NCBI GenBank assembly: GCA_047630355.1 | Contig: JBLHXN010000099.1 | Span: 1-13,262, forward strand | Direction of reading: 5' to 3' | Length of the DNA stretch: 13,262 bases | Origin: JANQUM01 sp047630355 | GTDB lineage: Bacteria; Bacteroidota; Bacteroidia; Cytophagales; Spirosomataceae | Shown here: one piece after another, positions 6,034 through 13,262 of the stretch | Layout: each line of letters opens with the position of its first letter | Position numbering within the stretch: position 1 is the stretch's first letter | The notes under the pieces: model-generated | Seen by the model: only the letters and a program-made list of their open reading frames with translations | What the model was told of the DNA's origin: nothing | Databases searched by the model: none | Program-made: the position numbers and the translations under genes

Positions 6034-8240
6034 TCAAAAGTCGCTCGTAGCGTAAGAATCACATTTCGTCCCGGAGCGGAGATTCCCGAAGCAAAATAAC
6101 GGTAATTCTTATCCAAAATATTCTCAACCGCAAGTTGAGCGGTAACAGATTCGCTAAATTGATATTCGTTTCTAAGGTTCAGCGTCCACCAAGACGGCAT
6201 TCCTTCTTCCGTGGCGTACCGCAAATTATCTTCCCCGCTTGGACTATAATCCTCCAGCCGTTTCCAGCCATTGTACAAACTAAATAATTCCGTTTTAAAA
6301 CGTTTTTCCGTGTAAGTAAAACTCGTTTTTCCATGATTTGGCGGAATGTGAGCCAACGGCGTTTGTTCGGTATCAGTCAGCGAACCTTTAATCATATTAA
6401 ACGTAGAACTAAACAGGCATTTTGCAGAAATTTCGTATTCTACGTTTACATTTCCACCGTAAATTATTCCTTCATCAGCGTTTTGGTTGGCAAATACCTG
6501 ACTCTCTACGCCCTGAAATTCAATCGTATTTTTTCCGTTCACAGAAAACGGTCGTAAAACAATGACATTATCGAAAATCGTGTAATAAGCACTCACACTT
6601 AAAGAGAAGTTATCAAAAATTTCTCGTGAACCTGATACCTCGAAACTGTACGTTGTTTCTGGTTTAACGTCTGCGTTTGGCACAACTACCTGTCCGGGCA
6701 CGGAGTCAAATACTTTTCCTAGATCATCTACATTTGGCACTCGGAATCCGTTAGAGAACAGAGCGGCTAATTTCGTTTTTTCATCAGGTAAAAACGTGAT
6801 TCCGGCATTCCCAACCACCGCACCATTGTTTTGTACGTAGCTCTCGGTATTTGTCGGAATAAATGTTTTGTCAATGAAAGTGCTTTTGAGGTGCGTGAAC
6901 GAATACCTTACACCGTAATTCACGAACAAACGTTCGGGAAGCAAGACATTTTTTGCTGTGACGTAAACAGCGGCGGTTTGCATTTGGCTTCCACCGTCTG
7001 GATAGCGGGTGGTGGTCGGAATTCGTTGACTGTACGACGTATTGGGTAGTTTACGCAAATAAGCGGTTGACTCCACGTCATTATAAACGTATTCAACGCC
7101 GTAGCTATACGTGTGCTCGTCGGCGTATTTGATAAAGTCGGCGTTGATACTTCCAACTAAAACGTCTTCTTCCTGCGTAAACAAGCTTAGCGAATTCCAA
7201 CGGCGGTTATTCCGGCTTTCCTCTATTTTCTGAAAGGCAAATTTAATACTCGAATCATCAAATAAGCGGCGTTTTTTTATGCGTAACTCGTAAGCGGTCA
7301 ACAACCTCAATTCAGGGCCGTAGTACCAAGCACCAAATCTTGGAGTGCCACCACCTAACTCACTTAATCGATCATAGCGAGGAACGTTACCCGTAGCGGA
7401 TAGTTGAAAATTCAGCGTTTGTTGGAAATTCGGATTATTTTGGTAGTGAAGTTTTTGAAGAAAATCAACTTGTGAATAACCACTCTTTACCTGCTTATTC
7501 GGATCAGGATTTATTCCAGCAATATCCCGCAAATTACTTTCGAGTTGCTGAAAAACGAAGCGTTTCCCGAAATCAGGGTATTCTTCCCGTCGCTGATTTC
7601 CCTGAATAATATCACCAAAATTACTCGCTGTTACGCTCGTAAGTGAGGCAAACTTTTTTCCTCCAATATTAAAATCAACATGTCCGGTTTTTTCCTGAAT
7701 CGCCGTTCCGTAACGAGCGTACGAATTCACCGAAAAATCATTCAGTTTGGGCTGTTTGGTAGTAAACGAAATCACGCCGCCCAACGCATCGCTCCCGTAA
7801 AGTAACGAAGCAGGACCAAACAGCACTTCGGTAGTTTCGAGCATTGACTGATCTACCCGCAGTACATTTTGCAAATGACCACTGCGATAAATGGCGTTAT
7901 TCATCCGAATGCCGTCTACCACTAAAAGTACCCGACTCGCTTCAAAACCCCGCAACACCGGGCTTCCTCCTCCACCCTGACTTTTCTGCACAAAAATATC
8001 GCCCGAATTAATCAATAAGTCGGCGGTGTTTGGTGAATTTTGAAACGCAATATCTTTCTTTGTTATCTGTTTGACCTGAGCGGGTTGTTTCCGGTCAGAT
8101 TCCTCAAAACGATTCACCGAAATCTTGACTTCCTTCAAATCAATAACCCGAACGGTATCAGTTTGAGAAAATGCAGGAGTTTGCATAAAAAAAATACTGC
8201 TAAAAAGTAGCAGCAGCGTTGAAGACCAAGTGAAAGACAT
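6030..8240 (-). CDS. TonB-dependent outer-membrane receptor, heme/hemoglobin-type
   Basis: A 736-residue outer-membrane receptor that would import a ligand using TonB-ExbBD energy. The signal peptide covers residues 1-25 (likely cut AFS|Q). A short linker (DTVRVIDLKEVKIS) may include the TonB box. The plug domain spans about 45-165 with QGGGGSPVLRGFE (88-100), VLLVVDGIRMNNAIYRSGHLQ (105-124) and LYGSDALGGVISF (147-159). The remainder is the 22-strand barrel, ending VILTLRATFD. The MNNAIYRxGHLQN segment with His122 and the FRVPN...NADVKPE segment (522-528) resemble HmuR/hemin and hemoglobin receptors; NADVKPE replaces the usual NPDLKPE. No heme-uptake genes are nearby, so the ligand is inferred from similarity only. 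No SusD partner is present, which argues against a glycan receptor pair. It may be co-transcribed with the upstream gene at 8301. Confidence 0.9.
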   Translation of the reverse strand: MSFTWSSTLLLLFSSIFFMQTPAFSQTDTVRVIDLKEVKISVNRFEESDRKQPAQVKQITKKDIAFQNSPNTADLLINSGDIFVQKSQGGGGSPVLRGFEASRVLLVVDGIRMNNAIYRSGHLQNVLRVDQSMLETTEVLFGPASLLYGSDALGGVISFTTKQPKLNDFSVNSYARYGTAIQEKTGHVDFNIGGKKFASLTSVTASNFGDIIQGNQRREEYPDFGKRFVFQQLESNLRDIAGINPDPNKQVKSGYSQVDFLQKLHYQNNPNFQQTLNFQLSATGNVPRYDRLSELGGGTPRFGAWYYGPELRLLTAYELRIKKRRLFDDSSIKFAFQKIEESRNNRRWNSLSLFTQEEDVLVGSINADFIKYADEHTYSYGVEYVYNDVESTAYLRKLPNTSYSQRIPTTTRYPDGGSQMQTAAVYVTAKNVLLPERLFVNYGVRYSFTHLKSTFIDKTFIPTNTESYVQNNGAVVGNAGITFLPDEKTKLAALFSNGFRVPNVDDLGKVFDSVPGQVVVPNADVKPETTYSFEVSGSREIFDNFSLSVSAYYTIFDNVIVLRPFSVNGKNTIEFQGVESQVFANQNADEGIIYGGNVNVEYEISAKCLFSSTFNMIKGSLTDTEQTPLAHIPPNHGKTSFTYTEKRFKTELFSLYNGWKRLEDYSPSGEDNLRYATEEGMPSWWTLNLRNEYQFSESVTAQLAVENILDKNYRYFASGISAPGRNVILTLRATFD

Positions 8241-8278
8241 TAATTTTGCGGGTGTAAAAGTTTCGCGGCTAAGAATAA

Positions 8279-8296
8279 TTTGCCTCGACGGGCAAA
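8279..8296 (-). terminator. Weak hairpin between the small gene and the receptor gene
   Basis: TTTGCC (8279-8284) pairs with GGCAAA (8291-8296) around a six-base loop. On the minus strand it follows the stop of the 8301-8645 gene by 4 bp, and the trailing sequence TTATTCTT is only moderately T-rich. It could be a weak terminator or attenuator setting receptor expression, or a mere chance hairpin. Confidence 0.35.
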
Positions 8297-8300
8297 CGGA

Positions 8301-8645
8301 CTATCTTTTTGTTGGCGGAATGTAATCAAATCCGTTCTGTACTTTTAAGTTATAGTCAAAATATTCGATGGCGGGCTGAATATTTTGACGGTTAATGGCA
8401 ATAAAATAAGGTTTGCGACCGTCTCGTCTTACCAACCGGGCATCGAGTTTAAAAATAGTACCTTCGGGATGATTGCGAAAAAACTTGTTTGGGCAACTGA
8501 TCCGAAGTTCGCAGGGAATTTGGTGACCATTTATCGTTTCGAGTTTCATTTTATCACGCCGTGGTTCGTAAATTGCCATTGCAAAGACATCCAAGAAGAA
8601 TTTCTTATCGAGTTCGGGAGCGTCAGTTACGAGTGATAATTGCAT
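8301..8645 (-). CDS. Small cytosolic protein, function unknown
   Basis: A 114-residue protein without signal peptide or membrane helix. It is mixed in character: an acidic N-terminus (MQLSLVTDAPELDKKFF), then a likely beta-rich core with Cys45 and Cys51 (INGHQIPCELRISCPNKFFRNHPEGTIFKLDARLVRRDGRKPYFIAINR is spread over residues 38-86), ending in a basic proline-rich tail (YIPPTKR). The EGTIFKLDARL...RKPYF part reads like a small beta-barrel fold, but no family was recognised. It lies 60 bp upstream of the receptor gene on the same strand and is divergent from the DUF4139 gene. The ordered, non-repetitive composition supports it over the plus-strand frame covering the same bases. Confidence 0.7.
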   Translation of the reverse strand: MQLSLVTDAPELDKKFFLDVFAMAIYEPRRDKMKLETINGHQIPCELRISCPNKFFRNHPEGTIFKLDARLVRRDGRKPYFIAINRQNIQPAIEYFDYNLKVQNGFDYIPPTKR

Positions 8646-8783
8646 TCTGGTGAATTATTAAGCAATATTATCAATTTTTTAACGAATCAGCAATAAACCT
8701 TTTACTAAGAATAGTTATCCTGTATACCAATAGTTCCTCTTTCACGACGAATTAGGATATAATTTAAGTACCAAAAATTTATT
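8646..8783. promoter_or_regulatory. Divergent intergenic region, probable promoters
   Basis: This 138-bp AT-rich gap lies between the starts of two divergent genes, so it should hold promoters for both. A TATAATTTAA block around 8757-8766 is a loose match to the Bacteroidota -7 element for the DUF4139 gene. No convincing -33/-7 pair was found for either direction, and no operator-like palindrome stands out. Confidence 0.35.
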
Positions 8784-10355
8784 ATGAAAAATCTAATTGT
8801 CTCCCTGCTCTGCTTCTCATTTTTTTTAGACGTTCAGGGTCAACAAAACCTAAACGTTGTTTCAAAAATCTCTAAAGTGACCGTGTTTCAAAGTCAGGCT
8901 CAGATTGAAGCAAGCACTTCGGTTACTCTTCCCGCCGGGCGTTCCGTCATTGTGATTGAAGACATCGCCTCCACCACAGACGTGAATTCGATTCAGGTAC
9001 GTGGAACGGGCGATTTTATGATTCTGGGAACCAAGTTTCAGCGAAGTCTAATAAGTACGCGGCAAACAAAATACACGGAGCAGTTAAATACGATTACGGA
9101 ACGTATCGAAGAAGTTGATATGCTACTCAACGTGGCGAAAGCGGAAACCAGTATGATTGAGAAAAACGCCGAAGATATCAAAAGTGAAACCGACGGATTA
9201 TTCACGAAAGATTTTCTGGAAATGATTGATTTCACGCGTAAACAACTCATTGAAGTCGGGAAACGTGAATTGACGCTAAAGAAGGAGAAAAAAGAATTGA
9301 CCGAAAAGCAAAAAAATCTCGAACGTGAAATTGCCACGATGGGCGGGAATCAACAGTTGAGCGAAATCCTTGTAACAGTTGACGCAAAAAAGCCCATCTC
9401 TTCAAAAATTAATCTGACGTATCTAGTAAGTAGTGCGGGTTGGAATCCAACGTACGATATTCGTTCGGAAGGAATTGACAAAAACGTCAACCTGAACTAC
9501 CGGGCAAACGTTTATCAACGCACGGGAGTTAATTGGGAAAACGTAAAGCTTAGCCTTTCGACCACAAACCCCCGGATGAATCAGACAAAACCAGAGTTAT
9601 ACCCGCAGCTTTTGAGCGTTTACACGCCACGACCAATTATGCAACGCAACGCAAAAATGGCAAATGCGGACGCGGCTTTCGCTATGGCTCCCGATGTGGA
9701 GATGACGGCAAGCGGTTTATCTGGCGTTGTAAATGTAGTGGAATCAACTTTATCCGTGAGTTTTGAAATTGACATTCCGTATTCAATTCCTTCCACCGGA
9801 AATCCGGAATTAGTCGATATTCAATCAACGAACCTTCCAGCAGACTATAATTTCATAGCAGTTCCGAAGTTCGCTTCCGATGCTTTTTTGATTGCCAAAG
9901 TTAAAGATTGGGAACAACTCAATTTGTTACCCGGAGAGGCAAATATCTACTTTGAAGGTGCGTACATCGGGAAAACTTACCTCAACGGTTCGAACACAAA
10001 AGACGAACTTAAAGTCTCGCTCGGAGCCGCCCCAAAAATAGTAGTTGAACGGAAAGAATTGACTAACTTCAAGACCAAGCGGATTATTGGCGGGAACATT
10101 AAAGAAGAATTTGTGTACGCAATCACCATCAGAAATACTTCAAATTCCGCAGTTTCGTTAATCGTTGAAGAACAAATTCCGATTTCTCAAGACAGCCGGA
10201 TTGAAGTGGACTTTGATACGCCCGCCGGCATGGAATACGAAAGAGAAACGGGAAAACTAACGTACCGCGTTACTATTGCCCCAAATCAAAGCGTAGTGAA
10301 TAAAATCAACTACGAAGTAAAATATCCAAAAGAGTTACAGATAACTAATTTATGA
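8784..10355 (+). CDS. DUF4139 (mucoidy inhibitor MuiA-like) envelope protein
   Basis: A 523-residue exported protein with a signal peptide (residues 1-19, likely cut VQG|Q). Domain order is that of the MuiA-like family: a DUF4140-type N-terminal part (about 28-125, starting ISKVTVFQSQAQIEASTSVTLPAG), a long charged coiled coil (about 95-185, rich in Glu and Lys) and the C-terminal DUF4139 beta domain (about 205-520). The DUF4139 signature SSAGWNPTYDIR (216-227) and the following NLNYRANVYQRTGVNWENVKLSLST are clear. The family name comes from an effect on mucoidy; the molecular role in Bacteroidota is unknown, probably periplasmic or surface-associated. It is the first gene of a tight trio: its TGA stop overlaps the ATG of the DUF502 gene (ATGA). 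Confidence 0.9.
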   Translation: MKNLIVSLLCFSFFLDVQGQQNLNVVSKISKVTVFQSQAQIEASTSVTLPAGRSVIVIEDIASTTDVNSIQVRGTGDFMILGTKFQRSLISTRQTKYTEQLNTITERIEEVDMLLNVAKAETSMIEKNAEDIKSETDGLFTKDFLEMIDFTRKQLIEVGKRELTLKKEKKELTEKQKNLEREIATMGGNQQLSEILVTVDAKKPISSKINLTYLVSSAGWNPTYDIRSEGIDKNVNLNYRANVYQRTGVNWENVKLSLSTTNPRMNQTKPELYPQLLSVYTPRPIMQRNAKMANADAAFAMAPDVEMTASGLSGVVNVVESTLSVSFEIDIPYSIPSTGNPELVDIQSTNLPADYNFIAVPKFASDAFLIAKVKDWEQLNLLPGEANIYFEGAYIGKTYLNGSNTKDELKVSLGAAPKIVVERKELTNFKTKRIIGGNIKEEFVYAITIRNTSNSAVSLIVEEQIPISQDSRIEVDFDTPAGMEYERETGKLTYRVTIAPNQSVVNKINYEVKYPKELQITNL

Positions 10356-10957
10356 ACGACGATAATATTAAAGGAATAGCTCAGCGGTTGTTCAACTACT
10401 TCATCAGGGGTTTATTATTCGTTGCTCCAGTGGGCTTGACCATGTTGCTCCTTTTCAGTGCGTTCGATACCCTCGATGGACTTTTTAGAATAAATTTTCA
10501 GGGGCAACAGGGGCAATACTTCATTCCCGGACTTGGCTTGGTGACGGTAGTTACCGGAACGATGCTCATCGGTTTCATATTTACGGTTTTGTTACCGCAA
10601 ACTATCCAAAACTGGATTGAGCGGGGCATCCAAAACCTACCATTGGTCAAAATTTTTTACTCCGCTTTTAAAGATTTAATCGCGGCTTTTGTCGGTGATA
10701 AAAAGAAATTCAACCAACCGGTTTCAATCACAGTAAATAAAGACCTCAACATAAAAAGGGTCGGGTTTATTACAAGAACAGATTTAAATATTCTCGGCGG
10801 ACACGAAGGTTTTGTGTCGGTGTATTGCCCGCACAGTTACGCTTTTTCGGGAGAGCTGTTTTTAGTTCCGATCGAACACGTAACGGAGTTGAAACTCACG
10901 AGTACCGAAGCGATGAAAATGATTATTTCGGGCGGGGTTTCAATAAAAGAAGATTGA
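10352..10957 (+). CDS. DUF502 family two-helix membrane protein
   Basis: A 201-residue inner-membrane protein of the DUF502 family (related to the plant COV/LCV proteins). Two transmembrane helices are visible: about residues 19-41 (RGLLFVAPVGLTMLLLFSAF) and 59-82 (PGLGLVTVVTGTMLIGFIFTVL). Family hallmarks are the Pro-Gly turn before helix 2, the segment IQNLPLVKIFYSAFKDL (93-109) and the late SGGV (193-196). The remaining region is soluble and beta-rich. The function of bacterial members is unknown. Translation is probably coupled to the DUF4139 gene through the 4-base ATGA overlap, and the next gene starts one base after the TGA, suggesting one envelope-related operon. Confidence 0.9.
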   Translation: MNDDNIKGIAQRLFNYFIRGLLFVAPVGLTMLLLFSAFDTLDGLFRINFQGQQGQYFIPGLGLVTVVTGTMLIGFIFTVLLPQTIQNWIERGIQNLPLVKIFYSAFKDLIAAFVGDKKKFNQPVSITVNKDLNIKRVGFITRTDLNILGGHEGFVSVYCPHSYAFSGELFLVPIEHVTELKLTSTEAMKMIISGGVSIKED

Positions 10958-10958
10958 C

Positions 10959-11552
10959 ATGACAATCACGCAATTATTTCGTGGTTTCTGCATTGCCGCC
11001 TGCGTCGGAATCACGGCTTTTGCCCAACCAATTCATCAGCGGAAAGATATTTCGCTTGAATCTATCATGGCCAAAAATTATCCGAATCAATTTCGGGCAA
11101 TGAATAATAAGGAGCATTATTTAGTGATCGAAAAGACACGAAATGTAGACCGCCAAAGAATCCACCTCGGTGAAAATATTTATTTTTCACGAACTGACAA
11201 CGTATACTTTGAAGGAAATCTCACCCGCCTGACAGATTCTACCTTAACGATGACGTATTTAGACGAAACTTCCAACCGGTACGAAGTCAGGATGTTTTAT
11301 TTGAATGAAGTAGAACGAATCTACAAACGCCCAAAGCGTAATAAAGTAAGGTGGGGACTTCATACTGCTTCGTTTGTTCCATTGCTGTACGATTGGATTT
11401 GGTGGCGACAAACGCCTTTTCAAGACCCAAGCACTTTGTACGGGGTTCTTGCCCTAGGTGGCGTAAATACGGTAATTGCCAATTCAGACAAGTTTTTTAG
11501 AAGTAAGAGAATTGGTAAACGCAACCGTTTACGCGTGTTTCAGTACTATTGA
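10959..11552 (+). CDS. Secreted protein of unknown function, third gene of the DUF4139 operon
   Basis: A 197-residue protein with a signal peptide (residues 1-22, likely cut AFA|Q). After a polar segment comes a predicted beta-rich module (HLGENIYFSRTDNVYFEGNL...LTMTYLDETSNRYEVRMFYLNEVERIYKR, about residues 69-125), which looks like a small Bacteroidota-type beta domain. A tryptophan-rich stretch (LYDWIWWRQTPF) follows, then a weakly hydrophobic segment (LYGVLALGGVNTVIANS) and a very basic C-terminus (RSKRIGKRNRLRVFQYY). No named family was recognised. It starts one base after the DUF502 stop, so it is almost certainly co-transcribed with the DUF4139 and DUF502 genes and may act with them in the envelope. 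Confidence 0.8.
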   Translation: MTITQLFRGFCIAACVGITAFAQPIHQRKDISLESIMAKNYPNQFRAMNNKEHYLVIEKTRNVDRQRIHLGENIYFSRTDNVYFEGNLTRLTDSTLTMTYLDETSNRYEVRMFYLNEVERIYKRPKRNKVRWGLHTASFVPLLYDWIWWRQTPFQDPSTLYGVLALGGVNTVIANSDKFFRSKRIGKRNRLRVFQYY

Positions 11553-11569
11553 CAAAATGGTCAAACCTA

Positions 11570-11600
11570 TTGGTTAGTGAAACGTTGAGGGGTATCTTTG
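11570..11600 (+). promoter_or_regulatory. Bacteroidota-type promoter of aroA
   Basis: TATCTTTG (11593-11600) matches the -7 consensus TAnnTTTG exactly. TTGG (11570-11573) sits 19 bases upstream as a candidate -33 element. Transcription would start around 11604-11608, giving a leader of about 40 bases before the aroA ATG. No terminator is evident between the DUF4139 operon and this promoter. Confidence 0.62.
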
Positions 11601-11647
11601 TTGTTTACACATTGGCAAAAAAAATTATCTAAACCCGCACTCAAAAC

Positions 11648-12883
11648 ATGAACTACGTACAATTACGAGCCATAGATCAGACCATAAACGATACCATATT
11701 TTTGCCTTCGTCAAAAAGCGAGAGTAATCGCTCATTGATTATAAACGCTCTGTGCAACCCACCAGGGAAACTTGCTAATCTATCATCGGCTCGTGATACG
11801 CAAACCATGATGCGGCTCTTGGAGTCTGAAACTCACGTTGCTGACGTTATTGACGCTGGAACTACCATGCGTTTTCTCACCGCTTATTTCGCGATTACGA
11901 ATCAGCAAAAAACATTAACCGGAACTCCCCGAATGTGCGAGCGACCAATCGGAATTTTGGTAGATGCCTTAACCCATATTGGTGCAGAAATAGCATACCA
12001 AGAAAAGAAAGGGTTTCCCCCGCATAAAATCAACAATTTTAGCAAGCAGCTTTCGTCAGAAATAAGTATTCCGGGAAATGTAAGCAGTCAGTACGTTTCG
12101 GCGTTGCTAATGATTGCCCCGAAACTTCCGAAGGGATTAACTATAAACCTTATTGGTGAAGTAGGCTCGCGGCCGTACATCACAATGACAATCGAACTCA
12201 TGAGGTCTTTCGACGTACACGTTACGGCAGATTGGAAAAAAAATACGTTGCAAGTATCTCCGCAATCCTATAAACCTACTGATTATACAATAGAATCTGA
12301 CTGGTCAGGAGCGAGTTATTGGTACAGCGTAGTGGCCTTATCTTTTGACAAGAAAACCACTTTACAACTGAACGGGTTAAAAGAGAACTCACTTCAAGGC
12401 GATAGTAAAATCGTTGAAATAATGGAACAGCTTGGTGTAAAAAGCAATTTTAATGATACGGGGGTAAAACTGACAAAAATACCTCGGAAAGGCAATTTTA
12501 GCTACAATTTCACCAACTGCCCTGATCTTGTACAGACCGTAGCGGTTGTTTGTGCTTTAGAAGGAATAGACGCAACTTTTATAGGAATCGAAAGCTTGAA
12601 AATAAAGGAAACCGATCGGGTTTACGCTTTACAAACCGAGCTGGTAAAAATGGGCGTTGACTTTGTAGAAATTGAGAAAAACCACAAATACCGTATTGCC
12701 AAACACACCATTATTCACCCCGATATGCCTTTTGATACCTACGACGATCACCGAATGGCAATGGCGTTTGCTCCCATTGCCATGCAAATGGACATCGTAA
12801 TCAACGACCCGGATGTTGTGGTGAAGTCGTACCCTTCGTTTTGGGAAGATTTCGCTAAAGTTGCTACGGTAACCACCGCGTAA
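11648..12883 (+). CDS. aroA: 3-phosphoshikimate 1-carboxyvinyltransferase (EPSP synthase)
   Basis: Transfers enolpyruvyl from PEP to shikimate-3-phosphate, the sixth step of the shikimate pathway to aromatic amino acids, in the cytosol. The 411 residues are slightly shorter than E. coli AroA (427) and fit the Bacteroidota form. Key elements are in order: Lys23-Ser24 and Arg28 in PSSKSESNR, DAGTTMR (69-75), Arg99 in the CERPIG segment, Ser146-Ser147-Gln148, Ser174 in GSRPY, Asp293 in CPDLVQ, Lys320/Glu321/Arg324 in LKIKETDR, Arg369 in DDHRMAMA and Lys393 in VKSYPSFW. DAGT in place of the common NAGT is a modest variant and does not suggest loss of function. It has its own promoter (11570-11600). 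The next gene begins 46 bp after its stop with no terminator, so readthrough is likely. Confidence 0.95.
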   Translation: MNYVQLRAIDQTINDTIFLPSSKSESNRSLIINALCNPPGKLANLSSARDTQTMMRLLESETHVADVIDAGTTMRFLTAYFAITNQQKTLTGTPRMCERPIGILVDALTHIGAEIAYQEKKGFPPHKINNFSKQLSSEISIPGNVSSQYVSALLMIAPKLPKGLTINLIGEVGSRPYITMTIELMRSFDVHVTADWKKNTLQVSPQSYKPTDYTIESDWSGASYWYSVVALSFDKKTTLQLNGLKENSLQGDSKIVEIMEQLGVKSNFNDTGVKLTKIPRKGNFSYNFTNCPDLVQTVAVVCALEGIDATFIGIESLKIKETDRVYALQTELVKMGVDFVEIEKNHKYRIAKHTIIHPDMPFDTYDDHRMAMAFAPIAMQMDIVINDPDVVVKSYPSFWEDFAKVATVTTA

Positions 12884-12929
12884 GCCTTTTAACATTTATC
12901 GTTCATTTTACCCCAAAACGAAAATTAAC

Positions 12930-13262
12930 ATGCTGTCTTTTTTAAATTCTATCCCGTGGTGGGCTTATCTTTTACTGCTATTATTGCTGGTAGCTCTCTG
13001 GGATTTAATTCAGAAGAAACATACTATTCGGAGTAACTTCCCGCTTGTCGGTAATTTCCGATATATGTTGGAAAGCATCGGGCCGGAGCTTCGACAATAC
13101 ATCGTAGCAAATAACAGAGAGGAATTGCCTTTTAACCGAAGTCAACGGTCTTGGATTTACGCTTCCGCAAAAAAAGAAAATAACTACGAAGGTTTCGGAA
13201 CCGATCAGGACATTCACGAACCAGGTTACATTTTTATCAAACCCGCACTTTTTCCGTTCAAG
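12930..13262 (+). CDS. FMN-binding glutamate-synthase-like protein, N-terminal part (cut by window end)
   Basis: An open frame from the ATG at 12930 runs off the window, giving 111 residues. A single membrane helix (about residues 9-25, PWWAYLLLLLLLVALWDLI) is followed by HTIRSNFPLVGNFRYMLESIGPELRQY, then REELPFNRSQRSWIYASAKKE and GFGTDQDIHEPGYIFIKP. These match the N-terminus of membrane-anchored FMN-binding proteins related to the glutamate synthase large subunit (YerD-like family); the FMN-binding barrel would lie beyond the window. The substrate of this family is unsettled. It follows aroA by 46 bp without a visible terminator, so it may be transcribed with it. The family call rests on the conserved N-terminal segment. 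Confidence 0.85.
   Translation, partial: MLSFLNSIPWWAYLLLLLLLVALWDLIQKKHTIRSNFPLVGNFRYMLESIGPELRQYIVANNREELPFNRSQRSWIYASAKKENNYEGFGTDQDIHEPGYIFIKPALFPFK

Noticed and set aside
8385..8636. A plus-strand 83-residue frame opposite the small minus-strand gene
   Set aside because: It is fully antisense to the 8301-8645 gene, has no recognisable domain, and the minus frame has better protein-like composition and context.
11549..11564. TTGAC/GTCAA hairpin after the third operon gene as a terminator
   Set aside because: The stem is only five pairs and no T run follows; it was not strong enough to call.

Overview
The window looks like chromosomal DNA from a Bacteroidota bacterium, probably a Cytophagales/Spirosomaceae-like lineage. 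The clues are A-rich leaders with no Shine-Dalgarno sequence, a TAnnTTTG-type -7 promoter box before aroA, a TonB-dependent receptor, several secreted proteins whose signal peptides are cut just before Gln, and Bacteroidota-type family members (short AroA, DUF4139 protein, FMN-binding glutamate-synthase-like protein). No rRNA, tRNA, CRISPR array, transposase or integrase was recognised.

Left part (1-2420): a complete mitochondrial-type aconitase gene with all iron-sulfur and active-site residues. A short tandem repeat and a strong intrinsic terminator follow it.

Accessory stretch (about 2420-4550): small, partly AT-rich, apparently unrelated genes, each alone and separated by long-range imperfect inverted repeats (2437-2508, 3174-3237, 3748-3801). 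The genes are a zinc-ribbon/YbjQ gene split by a -1 frameshift at a run of nine A, an LprI-like (DUF1311) secreted protein and a small putative lipoprotein that ends at a strong terminator. The layout resembles an integron-like or otherwise mobile cassette row, but no recombinase and no canonical attC site are present, so this is only a hypothesis.

Middle (4577-8645): a secreted alpha/beta hydrolase is followed, through a one-base TAGTG overlap, by a 56-residue two-helix membrane protein that is easily missed. Next comes a secreted NTF2/SnoaL-like protein whose stop codon overlaps the stop of a convergent TonB-dependent receptor related to heme/hemoglobin receptors. On the same minus strand, 60 bp upstream of the receptor, lies a small cytosolic protein of unknown function.

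Right part (8784-13262): a tightly packed trio encodes a DUF4139/MuiA-like envelope protein, a DUF502 two-helix membrane protein and a secreted protein of unknown function (ATGA overlap, then a 1-bp gap). A Bacteroidota-type promoter precedes aroA (EPSP synthase, shikimate pathway). The window ends inside a membrane-anchored FMN-binding glutamate-synthase-like gene.

Most of the window is ordinary chromosome. The points most worth checking are the A9 frameshift in the zinc-ribbon/YbjQ gene, the hairpin-separated accessory stretch, and the coupled small membrane protein.
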